Below, piece after piece: positions 34,101-44,375 of a stretch of 64,000 bases of DNA. Source of the stretch: Phylloscopus collybita. Taxonomy: Eukaryota > Chordata > Aves > Passeriformes > Phylloscopidae. The stretch covers positions 2,666,001 through 2,730,000 of the forward strand of contig JAJNNQ010000006.1 in NCBI GenBank assembly GCA_027886175.1, given 5' to 3'. Position 1 is the first letter of the stretch; each line of letters begins with the position of its first letter. A program made the translations under genes and the position numbers. The notes under the pieces were generated by a model. That model was not told the origin of the DNA. It made no database searches and worked only from the letters and a program-made list of their open reading frames with translations.

Positions 34101-34338
34101 GCCCCGCTTCACCGATGCTCAGCTGCCCGTCCTCCTCCCGCACCCGCACCAGCGAACTGTTGCTGAACTGCCGCATCAGGCGAAAGCTCATCTCCCCCGG
34201 CGCCTTTACCGGCATCTCGTCGGCGAGAGTACCGATCACCGTGCCCGGCGCGCCCTCCTCGTCGGTGCGATACCTCACCGTCTTGCAGCGGGACAGGGCC
34301 AGCAGGCAGGCGGCGGCCAGCAGCCGCAGGGGGCTCAT
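30737..34338 (-). CDS. PCDH8: Protocadherin-8 (PCDH8, PAPC/arcadlin)
   Basis: Three coding exons (34338-31927, 31788-31578, 31110-30737) give 998 residues. A signal peptide (about 1-18) is followed by six cadherin repeats with Ca2+-binding linkers DINDNAP (117), DANDNSP (226), DVNDNAP (334), DENDNAP (447) and DQNDNPP (557). The protocadherin CX5C pair in EC1 is at 86/92 and N-glycosylation sites lie at 60, 422 and 572. The membrane helix is at about 691-717 and the cytoplasmic tail carries the delta-protocadherin motif [17 protein letters not shown] and [14 protein letters not shown]. These match PCDH8 rather than PCDH1/7/9/10/17/18/19. Known role: homophilic adhesion and signalling in paraxial mesoderm segmentation, and activity-regulated cadherin turnover at synapses. 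It lacks the Ala-rich insert that I recall between EC3 and EC4 of the human protein. The start context is CTGCCATGA. CNMD lies about 22 kb downstream on the same strand. Confidence 0.97.
31111..31577 (-). other. PCDH8: PCDH8 intron 2
   Basis: This 467-nt intron runs between donor GTAAGG and acceptor ctctctctag. Reading through the donor leads into a Gly/Trp-rich segment and stops, so it must be removed to give the conserved C-terminus. Confidence 0.9.
31578..31788 (-). CDS. PCDH8: PCDH8 exon 2
   Basis: This 211-nt exon has acceptor ccccaccag ending 31789 and donor GTAAGG from 31577. It encodes [16 protein letters not shown] and the conserved cytoplasmic block [17 protein letters not shown] ... 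[20 protein letters not shown], leaving one base of a glycine codon for exon 3. Confidence 0.94.
31789..31926 (-). other. PCDH8: PCDH8 intron 1, 138 nt, in frame without stop
   Basis: The intron has GTAAGG at the 5' end and a pyrimidine-rich end running into CCCCACCAG. Its length is divisible by three and it contains no stop in the reading frame, so retention would add 46 residues (998 to 1044) to the cytoplasmic tail. Confidence 0.85.
31927..34338 (-). CDS. PCDH8: PCDH8 exon 1 (ectodomain, membrane helix, proximal tail)
   Basis: This single large exon has 804 codons, typical of protocadherins, ending GQSGE before donor GTAAGG (from 31926) in phase 0. It holds all six EC repeats, the helix and the tail as far as [11 protein letters not shown] content is high at the 5' end. 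Confidence 0.95.
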
Positions 34339-34610
34339 GGCAGCGGCGCGGGGCTCAGCCCGACGGGACGGGACGGGGCGGTGCGGGCGGGATGTGCGCG
34401 GGGCCGGGCGGGACGTGCCGGGATGGCTCCGCCGCCGTCTGCGGCCCCCGCGCCGCCGCGCCTCCTTTCATAGACGGCGCTATGCAAATGAGCGGGCGGC
34501 GGAGCCAATGGGAGGCGGCGCGGCGCGGGCGGCGGGCGGCGGGCGGCCCCCGGCGCTCCCCGGGCCGGGCCGGGAGCGGGGTCGCGGGGCGCTCGCTTTG
34601 TTTTCTTTAA

Positions 34611-34760
34611 CTCTGCGGGGTCTGGCGGTTTTCTTTTCTTTTTTCCTCCCCCCCCCCCCCCCGCCCCCTTCCCCGGCACCGTCGCTATTTCTTTCCCCCC
34701 CATTTATTTATTTCCTTTCCCCCCCCCCCTTTCCTCCCCTCCCGTTTCTTCCCTCTCTCC
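34611..34760. repeat. Polypyrimidine/polypurine tract with C runs
   Basis: The plus strand is nearly all C and T, with C runs of about 14 and 9. The minus strand is therefore G-rich polypurine, with several G runs close enough to form quadruplexes. Confidence 0.85.
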
Positions 34761-34834
34761 GGAGGCGCGGCAGCGGGGAGCACGGAGTGCAACGCGCGGT
34801 GTGGTTTTTAATGCTGCCAACAAGTCGGGACAGG

Positions 34835-34912
34835 TGCCGTGCCGTGGCATGCCGTGCCGTAGCATGTCGCGCCGTGTCGCGGCATGTCGCGCCGTGTCGC
34901 GGCGTGCCGCGC
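34835..34912. repeat. GC-rich minisatellite, 20-bp unit
   Basis: The unit gcatgtcgcgccgtgtcgcg occurs twice exactly (34862-34881 and 34882-34901) with degenerate copies on both sides (gccgtgccgtggcatgccgt-type). It is CpG-dense. Confidence 0.85.
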
Positions 34913-35089
34913 GGGCGGGGGCGCGGGGCGGGCGCGCATTCGCGGGGTGCGGGGGGGCGGCGGGGCGGCATTCAGCTGCGCCCGGAGTGGTGTGTCACTC
35001 GCGTGAGAGCCTGTGATCAGCGCCGTAAGTCGCCTTTCAGGAGGTGTCCCCGCATGCTTTAGTATGCATGTCACCGCCCGGGTTTCTTA

Positions 35090-35500
35090 AGCCTGGGGCA
35101 CTAGCAGGCGAGGAGGAAAAAAAGAAAAAAAAAAAAGTTCCAAATAGGATTTAGCATAAGCTTGAGGAGATTTGGAAAGGTTTCAAAGATCAGGCTGTAT
35201 CAAAGGCTTATGAAGCCCTCGTTAGCTGTAGAAATATAATAGCATGGCAGGCTATCCCATTCGAGGAACCAATGTCTGTATTATTTCACTATGACAGGCT
35301 AAAGGGAGAGAAAGTTGAACAGTTTCCACAGAGGAGTTGGACTAAGTTGAATATAATGAGCAAACGCCACATGTATCCATTATGTCCCTCTATTCATTCC
35401 CAATCACTGCCATAACTCTTTGACTAAACGATGATGAGCGCTGAATTACACACAATGCCCTGCTCATATTAAAATACATTTAAGACCTATCCCTCCTGGT
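35090..35500. other. Unique sequence upstream of PCDH8, candidate conserved element
   Basis: This is balanced-composition, non-repetitive DNA 0.75-1.15 kb upstream of the PCDH8 ATG, between GC-rich islands. No open frame is worth noting. It carries homeodomain-like motifs (GAATTACACAC, ATTAAAATA). Regulatory function is inference from position and composition only. Confidence 0.35.
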
Positions 35501-35805
35501 GCCCTGTTACGCCTATTCACAGGATTTTCTTTTTTGTCCTAATAGGGCCTCTCTGGGAAGCAACACCAGTCTCGTTCCAGAAGAACAAAATAACAGCATG
35601 AGGCTGAAACCTGGCACGAACCGGGGGGAACGAAACCATCTGCCCCGCAAGGCACCGAGGCCCTGCGCGGAGCCCGCTGCAGCCTCCCAGCCCCGCAGTG
35701 CCTCAGCAGCCGTGGGGAGGGCAGGGCGGCTGCCGGCCCTGGCCCGCAGGGGGAAGACCTGACGGGGGTCCTGAGGGGCAACCGCTTCTCCGGGAAGCGC
35801 CATGA

Positions 35806-36020
35806 CTCCTCTCCTCTCCTCTCCTCTCCTCTCCTCTCCTCTCCTCTCCTCTCCTCTCCTCTCCTCTCCTCTCCTCTCCTCTCCTCTCCTCTCCTCTCCT
35901 CTCCTCTCCTCTCCTCTCCTCTCCTCTCCTCTCCTCTCCTCTCCTCTCCTCTCCTCTCCTCTCCTCTCCTCTCCTCTCCTCTCCTCTCCTCTCCTCTCCT
36001 CTCCTCTCCTCTCCTCTCCT
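35806..36020. repeat. (CTCCT)43 pentanucleotide microsatellite
   Basis: This is 43 exact tandem copies of CTCCT (215 bp) on the plus strand, and AGGAG on the minus strand, without interruption. It begins 1.47 kb upstream of the PCDH8 start codon. Long pentapeptide open frames across it (GEERR-type on minus) are repeat artefacts. Confidence 0.99.
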
Positions 36021-36099
36021 CTCTCCATGTCTCAGGGAACCCAAGAGATGACTTTTAAAGGAAGAGGGTGACCCCGGGCCGGTTTCCTTGGACAAGCTG

Positions 36100-36520
36100 G
36101 GATGAGGGCGCTGTGTCATCCCGGGGGCTCCATGGGGCTGCGCGCGGGGCGCTGCGCGGGGCGGCACGCGAGCGGGGGGCGGCGGGCTGCCCGCAGCGCC
36201 GGCTTATGGAAATGGGATTTCAATCGGGCCTCGGCCCTGGCCGCGGGGGCGCGGGGAGGGGGGCACGCTCCGCCGCCAACAAAAGCGCCCTGAACGCGCG
36301 GTTTCCATACGAACAAACCTCCGCGGAGCTCTTTTCTCCTGCCCGCGGGAGCTCCGCAGGCGGCCGCCAGGCGGGGCGGGGAAGCGTTCGGGCCGGGCCG
36401 CCCAGAGCCGGGCCGGGGTCCGCACCGGGCACAGGTCCGAGGTGTAGAGACTGGGACCGGGCTGCCTGGGAACGCGGCCGCTGGTCGGGAGCGGGCAGCG
36501 GGCAGCGGGACGGCCCCTCG
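36100..36520. promoter_or_regulatory. Second CpG island upstream of PCDH8
   Basis: This island is CpG-dense, bounded by the microsatellite on the left and AT-rich DNA on the right. It contains clean unique motifs such as ttatggaaatgggatttcaa (36203-36222) and gcggtttccatacgaacaaa. No coding exon is recognised. It could be a shore of the PCDH8 island or a divergent promoter. Confidence 0.5.
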
Positions 36521-36901
36521 TGTGTAACAGGATTATCTTTGCCATTTCAAGTTCCATACAGCATGTAATTTATTTTTAATTAGGATTAGATCGAGCAGGG
36601 AAGGAGACCAGACCTTTTCCCCCACCTCCCCCTCCCTGCAAAGGCATGGCTATTCCACGAGGAGCTCTTATTCTTTACAAAAAAGCCAATCAATCGATAA
36701 ACCAGGACCTGTGTTCACCTCCCACGCACTTTGCAGGAGAAAAGGGTGAAAAGGGCTGTATTTTCAATGTGTGCTCAAGTATCTGAATCAGAAGGGGAGG
36801 CTTGGAAATCCTTCCCCTTTCCCATCCATCCAGTCCTGCTCTCACATGATTTCTCTCGAAACCCATTTTTAAGAGGGACACAGTGGGGTCTTGCTCCTTG
36901 T

Positions 36902-36904
<3 letters not shown>

Positions 36905-36951
<47 letters not shown>

Positions 36952-36960
36952 TGTGTGTGT
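36905..36960. repeat. T34 followed by (GT)11
   Basis: A run of 34 T (36905-36938) passes directly into 11 GT dinucleotides (36939-36960). Confidence 0.97.
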
Positions 36961-39900
36961 TTTGTTTTAGAGTTCAAATGCACTTTCTGCCTGCTTGGGT
37001 TATTCTTTTTCTGCTGTCATGACTTTCGTTTTAAAAACCCCCAATATATCAGTCTCTCTGCCTTCTTCCCAGTAGAGTCCACCACAGAAATGTTCTGAAA
37101 GGCTACTGAAGAATCCTGTTTTACAGCTCAAAATAAACATACGGATCAGCTGCATTAAAAGCACTTCTTTGAAATATTGTGGTTAAACAGCCCAGATTGG
37201 TTGATTGCTCCATGCGGGGACATATGTTCTTGCAAACTGTGCGTATTGTTACTAATGGGGATTCTCACACCACAGCCTTTCCTTTGAATCTGAGGCACTG
37301 GTGGTTTCTCCGGAGCTGTTGCAAGGTTGTTTTAATAATTTACCAGCTCTCTTGCACTTAGTGTTGTTGCGGAGACTCAGAGCGTGCAAAGAAGGAGGTG
37401 TTTTGCGGTGTCCAGAGGTCTGATCTCTGCTGCCAAGCTCCTTTCTGTACCTCTTTAGACACAGAAATCAAAGCTGCTCCGGGAGACGGGTGCCAGGCAA
37501 AGCAAAAAGCAAGGCTTCCCCATGCAGCTCTGTGAACCTGGGTTCTTGGGTAATGTGTTGCTCCCAAGGAGGGGGAGCACTCCTAGACCACCAGCCTGTT
37601 GCCAGTATCAGTCAAGTAAGTGATTGCCAGCAAATCACTCCAGGTTTCTCTTTTTCAGCTTTAAACTTAATTCTTTTTTCCCCCGATTCAGCCCTTGGAA
37701 ATAAAGTTTGTGGGTGCTTTTCCCTGTCTCCAGGTAGTCATTGCCTTACAAGTGGTGACAAAACCCTGGGATCTCATCCTGTTCTTCACTGCTGCAGCTG
37801 AGCAATGACACTTAAATGCTTTTTCCCATCACTTACAGCACAATAGGTTCACATATGTCTCAAGGTGTCAAGTGTTCCCAGTGCAACAGGGTAAGGCTTC
37901 CCTCCTCTCAACAGGTGCCTGGGATCCTGCCCAGGGATCTCTGTTTGTAGAGATAAGCTAAAGGGTCTTATGTTTTAGAGGTGTGAGAGAAGGTAAGGCT
38001 CCCATTAATTCCCATCTAGTATCTCATGTACCTTTGAGGGAGAGTGTGCACCATCATGCAAGCACGAGGCAGTGTGCTTCCCTGTTGCACAATATATGTG
38101 CTTCCCTGTTCCCAGGAGATCTTAAGGGCATCAAACCTTGGCTATTCAAAGTGCCTCTCTCTAGCCAACATAGGCTGTATGGTGAGTGCACGCCCTGGGG
38201 GTGGTGGGGTGGGGTCCCCTTGTAGCAGAAGCCCTAGGGTGGTATGACTGCCTCTCAGGAGAAGCCAGGCTACCTGGGCATGGTCTCCAGCTGGTCCTGC
38301 TCACCCACTTACCAGAGGGTCTGTTTCACTCTCTCTCCAGACATGAAGTTGAGGTGCTACATGACCCCCCACCCTTTGTCTCCTAGCCTGCAGAGTGGTG
38401 GCATGGCCCTCCCTCCCTGGAAGCTCATCTCCATGCTCAGGCCCTGTCTCTTCCTTCTTGTGCATCCCCACAGCTTGGCTGCCTTGGAGTGATCTACAAA
38501 AACAAAGGAATTCCTTCTGCTTCAGGGCCTAAACAATCCCCCCTGTTTAATCATTTCTGCTGAAACTAAGGAAGTGTGGGTTAACCTGTCAAGCTCCACA
38601 AGCCTGGGCTGACCAAAACCCCTGGAAAACAAAGGAGTGGAACGAAGCGGCGAAGGGTTTTGTTGCTCTCTGGCTGTTTGTGTTGGAGGGTAGCGTGCGG
38701 CATTGTGCTTCTGTCTCCGGCCATGCGGGCTATAGAAGACACGGCTGCAAACCTTCCCGTGAGCTGCGGGTTGGTACCAGGGTTATAAATCATTCTGATC
38801 ATTTGTTTGTTTGCTTCAAATGCTTCCCTGCCCGCATCTCCCCTCTGTGAAATGTGGGTTGGAAGAAGGAGTTTGTTTTGCAGAAGAAATAAATTGTGTG
38901 CCCGTACCCCCCACCCAGCAAGCAGTTTTGATTCCACAGGGATTTTATTTTTTAATTGGATTAATTTCTAGCCTCTCCCGGAGCAGCAGCTGGGGTCTTT
39001 GATTCAAGAGGTTAAAACAAAGGGGCATGAAACAAAAGACCAGTTTTCTGCATTCCCCACACAGCGTGGGCCTCGTGCGAGCTGCCTGGAGGTATCCTTG
39101 GGGCGGTGCATTCCTAAAGGTCTCCCCACTTTGTCCTAAGCCAGGTTCTACTGCAGATTTTTTGGGGGTGTTTTCTGGTCTGTCTCGCCTTCAAGGTATC
39201 TGAATAGGAGGCTTTGCCTCCTAACCCAGCTTATGTTCCCACATAACCTTACTCCTTGGTGTCCCTTTCCTCTTGCGCTTTTCTGCCCACCCTCCCACCA
39301 CCTGCCCCTTTTCCAGCTCTCTTTACCAACTCTCTATGTTTTCTGCCACAGAAGAGATAAATGAGGCTTTTAAGCTGTTAAACCAGGAGGCAGGTCCTCA
39401 TGTTCAGTTCTCAGCTCTCTCATCTGGAGCAAGGCTCAGCCCCACCAAAGTCTGAGATATTTAGGTATTCAATTGTCATTGAATGCTGTGGAAGTTGGAC
39501 ATATTTTAGCTTGATTGAGGACTTGAGACTCTCTCAGGTTCAACCCCTCATGTCTACAGACTGTGGGTGCGTTGGACAGGTGACAGCCCAAGTCCTGCTG
39601 TTTGCCCACTACAAGGACTGTTAGGAGGTCAGAGATGCCCTTAGAAGTAATTACCCTTATTATGCATGTCCCTCCTGGCTATTTTGCCTTGGTGCCTTTG
39701 GTTTTAGGGAGTGCAGGTAGCAGAGAAGTTATTCATGTCTGTCCCCAGTCTGTATCTTTAGGAGAAGTGCCTACTTTCTCCATGGCTTGAGGTGTGAGCA
39801 GATCACCAGGATATTAAAGAGGGGAGTTGCACAGTTTCTCTCCCTGACAGATGTGAATTGGTGCTCCTGCTCCATGGCTGCTGCTACATGCCAGGCTGGG

Positions 39901-41565
39901 ATGTCTTTCATAGCACTTTGAAGGTGTCCGGACTGATATATTTGGCTTTCCTCCAATAGCTCCTTGTTTCCTCCTGGGTCTCGTTCACACTCTCCTCCTT
40001 GAAGGACTGTTTGGAATTTTAGACTCTTACAAATGATGAATGGGTGGAAGAAATACACCTCTTAGTACCCAGAAAGATGTACAGTCCTCCGCGAATACTT
40101 AGGTGCGGTGGTTGTGATGAGCTCCACTGATTTCTCTGAGAAACAAGTCCCTGGCTCTTTGGTGTGCAAAGTCCCTTTCTACATGTCCTTCTGCTGCCCC
40201 TGCCCAGCCAGTGTCACCCAGCCTGTGCCACACTAAACAAGAATGACTGGGTGACTCTTTGGGCCCTGCCACCTTCCTACAGTTTCAGAAGACCTTCCCG
40301 GTAAGATCATATCCATATACAAGCAAAAGGATAGTTACATAAATGCCAATATATTTTTACTATGCCCATAAAAATAGCCTTCCCATTTCTCTGCTGTCTA
40401 TATGTTTTCAGTATTACCCTGCAAGTATGATTTCTCACCCCCTCCACTGATACATCTGTGGCACAGGAGGGGACATTGGGAAGCAATCCTCGTTGAGATC
40501 CTGGAAACTGAGAAGTTGCATTAGTGTGATGCCATGCTGGAGCTAATTAGCCCAATATCGCAGCGGGGTTAATGGGCTTGGGCACAGTGCCACAGCCTCT
40601 AATTCCCAGTCTGAGGGGGCCTGCAGGTTCTAGCCCCGGTCTGCTCCCGGTTCTTTCCCGGAGGATTACAGTGAGACGCAGCATGGGGGAAAAACGCGAC
40701 AGAGACTCAGGGACTCAGACATGTGCCATGAGTCCCTTCCTCCATCTCGCCTCTCCTTCTCCCCCCCGCTTCCCCCCTTGTCCTCCATCTTAATCGCGCC
40801 TCAGCTTGCAAAGTCAGAGCCCCCAGCTGTGAAGGACTAAGTCTCTTCTTCTCCCAAGCTCCTGAGCAGCAGCAGGCTGTGAGCAAGAGTGTGCCTTGTG
40901 TCACTTCTGTTGAAGAGGCTGTGAGAGCAGGGGAAGAGCTCAGACGCAGGCGGCTGCCGCACTTGGCCGCCTGCCAGGGCAGGAGCACACTGCGAGCATC
41001 CTCCCTCAGCCGGCCGCTTCCAGGGCTGGGAGTCTGCCCAGCACCGGGTTTTGTTTTGGCACAGTGAGGAGCACCCGCAGCTGAAGGATGTGGGGGGAAT
41101 GGTGGTGAGTTCCGTCAGGCTGCTCTCCTTCATCCTGGTTTTGGGATCATCTCCCTTTGCAATATGCAGGAGGGCTCGGTGTTAAATATCATTCTCTGCC
41201 CCCACCCTTAATGTGTTGGGTGACGAAGATTTTATCTTCGATGTCTGCCAGGTGTTGCTGCCTGACATGTGGCCAGCTCCAGGCAGAGCAGGGCAGGAAA
41301 ACAGCACAAGGCTGTACAGAAGAGGATGGAGAGCAAACACATCCCATTACAAGAGAGATGGAAAGGCTTTAGATATTCCTGCTGAGTTGACAAGAAGCAA
41401 ACTTTTCAGAAGCTGGGCAAATCTGGTTCTTAAATCATTTGGGTGCTCTTGAGCATTTCATCCAGGATTTTTGCTTTCAGGTTTTCTGCTACTGCATTCT
41501 GCTGCATTTCATGACCTTGGGGTGTTGCTCAGGATTAGAACACACTGCTTTTCGAGGCCACTGGT

Positions 41566-41569
<4 letters not shown>
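36961..41569. other. Non-coding, no gene seen
   Basis: Short open frames only, none recognisable. A 13-bp direct repeat gtgcttccctgtt occurs at about 38069 and 38100. No RNA gene or confident transposon is seen. Confidence 0.55.

Positions 41570-41600
<31 letters not shown>
41570..41600. repeat. Poly(T) tract, 31 bp
   Basis: Pure T run on the plus strand with no associated element. Confidence 0.97.
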
Positions 41601-41603
<3 letters not shown>

Positions 41604-43640
41604 ATATCTGCCATTCTTTGACCTCTGCAGCACCTCCAGACCCATGAAACAAACTCACGGTTGGTCTTTCATGCATGGCATTTGCTCATTCTCTGCATAC
41701 GCTTCACCGAAGGGGTCTGGCTGAGGAGGCAGGATGTTGGCCTGGGGTGATGTGACCTGGGACTGGAGCTGGTGACAAGAGTGGAGTAGAGCTGTTTCTG
41801 TGGCTGAAGCATGTATGTGTGCCACAGCCCTGAAGGGCATGTTTGCCCGTCTTTAGGAGTTAGCCAGTCAGTCCCCAAATGTCACCTGTCCCTCCTGCAC
41901 CTGTGAATGTGCATCACAGCAGGACAACAAAGCGATTTGGAAACCACTGCGGTCTCTATGGCTACATCTACAACATTGAATAAAATGCTCCATACATTGG
42001 CTCTGCTTTGTTTACTTCTGCAGACATTTTCTATGAAGATATAGTCCTTTTACAATTTGTGGGGAATTACCTGTTTGCCTTTTCAAGTTTAGCCATTTGG
42101 TGCCTTCCCTTACTTAACTCACTTTAAAAAGAGGCCACATTGCTACCCTGTATCTATGATTTTTGCATCTGGAAATAGAGATACCATCATACATTTCACA
42201 CACAATCCCCAGGAAAAAAAAATATCATCTGCCCCCAAAGTCTGCAGAATTCTGTTCTGAAAACTTAAATAAATTGTTATCGCTTCTTAAGTGCCATAAT
42301 AAATGTATGGAATGATCTCACATAAAAGCTGGAGGCTTAGAGAGTAGGTGCTAAAGAAATGCATCAAATTAGACCAAAAAAGAGGCATAAAATCTATGTT
42401 ATCCCAAAAGATAAGGGCTGGCGGCTTAAGCGACTTTTCTGTTTGCTGCTGTACTAAACATCAAATTCGCTTTTCTGCCTAAAAGAATTTGCATCTCTGC
42501 AGTGAGCAGATCTGAAGGCTTTGTTTTTCCAGAGAGGTACATGGTGGTGGGGGAAAAGTAGGAAATGATGCAATCAGGCACGGTTTGTAAGCGAAGGGTC
42601 ACAGATGGGTGAAGCCTTGCTGAAGTTAAAACTAACAAACAAGCAGTTGGAGATGCTCTTAGAGAATCCTGAACATTTAGAACTGAAGAGGTTTGAGTTT
42701 GCCTCAGCAACATTATGTATGTATATGCATGTGTTATATATTATAATGAATATGATAATTACAGGAGATAATTTATAATATATGTGTATTATATATGAGT
42801 GCCTCCTCAGTAGGCTAAAACAATGCCATGAGAGTGTAAAGAAATGTGAAATCTAATTACTGTAGCTGTGTAAGTGAAGTAATGAGGAGCTTGAGAGTGT
42901 GACTGATATGCAATTAGATATTAAACTAATGAGCAAGCTGTCTACAGTCCATCAAAAGAGTGAGGGAGGCTTGTGCAAGACACCCCTGGCATTGCAAAGG
43001 GGGCGATACAGCACATCCAAATGCAGCTTGCTAATGACTGGAGATTATGTGCTCAGCTTGGGGATAAAGCCCTTAACCAGACAACAAACCTGTGGCAGAC
43101 CCGCAGGAGATAAGGACAGTAAAAAGTACAAAATATATAGAACTGCAAGTATATACAGGAGAGATGTAGCTTGGATTGAAGGTTCTGGATTAGTGACTCC
43201 CCAGAATTTCGTTTGCTGTGCTGTCATACCCCAGATAAAACAGTCAGGGTGAGAAATTGGTGTCAGGTTGGGTTGTGTGGGTGGCAATGTAAGTCTTGCC
43301 TTGAGAGAGCTGGGCTGGGAAGGGGCAGCAGAGAGCCAGGCAAATGTAGTGGAGGCAGAGACAGCAGGCACTGTTGGGGAAAGGCACTCTGGGCTCACTG
43401 TGCCCTGTAATAACAATACTTACACTGGATAGATGTCTGTCTACAGGAGCTTACTCCTCAGCATGTATTAAGTGTTATAAGCTGAAATTTTCCATCCCGA
43501 GTGTTGACTTCAGGCTGTTAGTTCTTTCTAAGAGAAAGTTTCAGCTGAAGCAGGTTAGTTATCTCCAGAACAGAAACCAGGGTAAATTTATCCTAGGCAT
43601 TTTTATGGTTGCTTTGCCTGTGGGATAAATATACAGGCTC
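41601..43640. other. Non-coding; AT-rich candidate regulatory segment
   Basis: 42240-42500 is unique AT-rich sequence containing octamer ATTTGCAT (42487-42494). An 11-bp inverted repeat (ATATATTATAA / TTATAATATAT) spans 42736-42783. No gene recognised. Confidence 0.45.
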
Positions 43641-43711
43641 TTTTTTTCTTTCCTTATTCTTCCTTTTTTTTTTTTTTTTTTTTTTTTTTCTTTTTCTTTT
43701 TCTCTTTCTTG
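43640..43711. repeat. Polypyrimidine tract with T26
   Basis: A C/T-only stretch containing 26 consecutive T (43664-43689) followed by ttttc-type units. The Lys-rich open frames on the minus strand are artefacts of it. Confidence 0.9.
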
Positions 43712-44261
43712 AGGACTTGACATTTTGCAAGGAGATGCAGGCAGGTGACATGTGCCATTTTGGTAGGCATTCAACCAAACTGGACTACATATTTTAACTG
43801 GTGCAGCCTGTAGGAGTTAAGTAGAGTAGAGATTAAGCAGGTAACCTTCCCCTCTTTTTTCCTGGTCTGCCACAAACTTGAATCAGTATTCTGGCTACTT
43901 GAGAGACAGAGCCAACTATTTGTCTGGTATCAGGAAAGAGCCATCAAAACCCTCTAGCAGAACATCGCTAATGCTCTTGATTTCTAGAATGGTTTGCCAT
44001 GATAGCCCAATGCTCTTGGCTCTGTACTTCCCCGAACAGGATGTGGTCTGTATGATGAGCTTAAGGTTTGCAGCTCTGGGAGCAACTGCGGGAGAGCTGG
44101 TGGTGAATTTATGCTTTTCCAGGATCTATACCTTAAAGTCCAAGGAGATGTGAATAAAGCATCATGGATTTTGCAATGTCAGGCCCTACAGAGTGTAAGG
44201 AAAGCTAGCCCTGAGTGTTTCAGCTTAGGTGTGCAAAATTAGCGGATATTAATCTACTAAC

Positions 44262-44375
44262 TTGCAGCTCTGTGTCTCAGCTCACCAGCTGTAATGCGGA
44301 GTTAATGATACACCTTCCTTCCACAGGTTCATTATGGAAATAAGATAATTAACATCTGTGAATCACTCTAATTTA
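44262..44375 (+). repeat. Ancient MIR/SINE-like relic
   Basis: The blocks gcagctctgtgtctcagctcacc, agctgtaatgcggagttaatgat, acctt...cacaggttcattatgga and gataattaacatctgtgaatcact follow the sense order of a MIR-type SINE (cctcagtttcctcatctgtaaaatgg ... gaggattaaatgag). It is highly diverged. Confidence 0.45.

Larger units (their letters stand above)
34339..35010 (-). promoter_or_regulatory. PCDH8: PCDH8 promoter and CpG island
   Basis: This is CpG-dense sequence directly upstream of the ATG. On the minus strand, in order towards the gene, are ATTGG (CCAAT box, 34509-34505), octamer ATTTGCAT (34489-34482) and TATGAAAG, a TATA-like box (34472-34465). That predicts a start site near 34440 and a 5' UTR of about 100 nt. 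Farther upstream are G-rich tracts (34647-34661, 34711-34719) and a GC minisatellite. Confidence 0.65.

Noticed and set aside
33676..35062. Plus-strand open frames of 265 and 315 codons over the PCDH8 start and promoter
   Set aside because: These are GC-rich read-throughs with Arg/Ala/Pro composition and homopolymer stretches, without recognisable similarity.
35806..36020. CRISPR-like regular repeat array
   Set aside because: It is a simple pentanucleotide microsatellite without spacers, in a vertebrate genome.
35513..36167. Open frames encoding GEERR pentapeptide repeats on the minus strand
   Set aside because: A 5-bp repeat without stops is open in all frames. No gene structure surrounds it.
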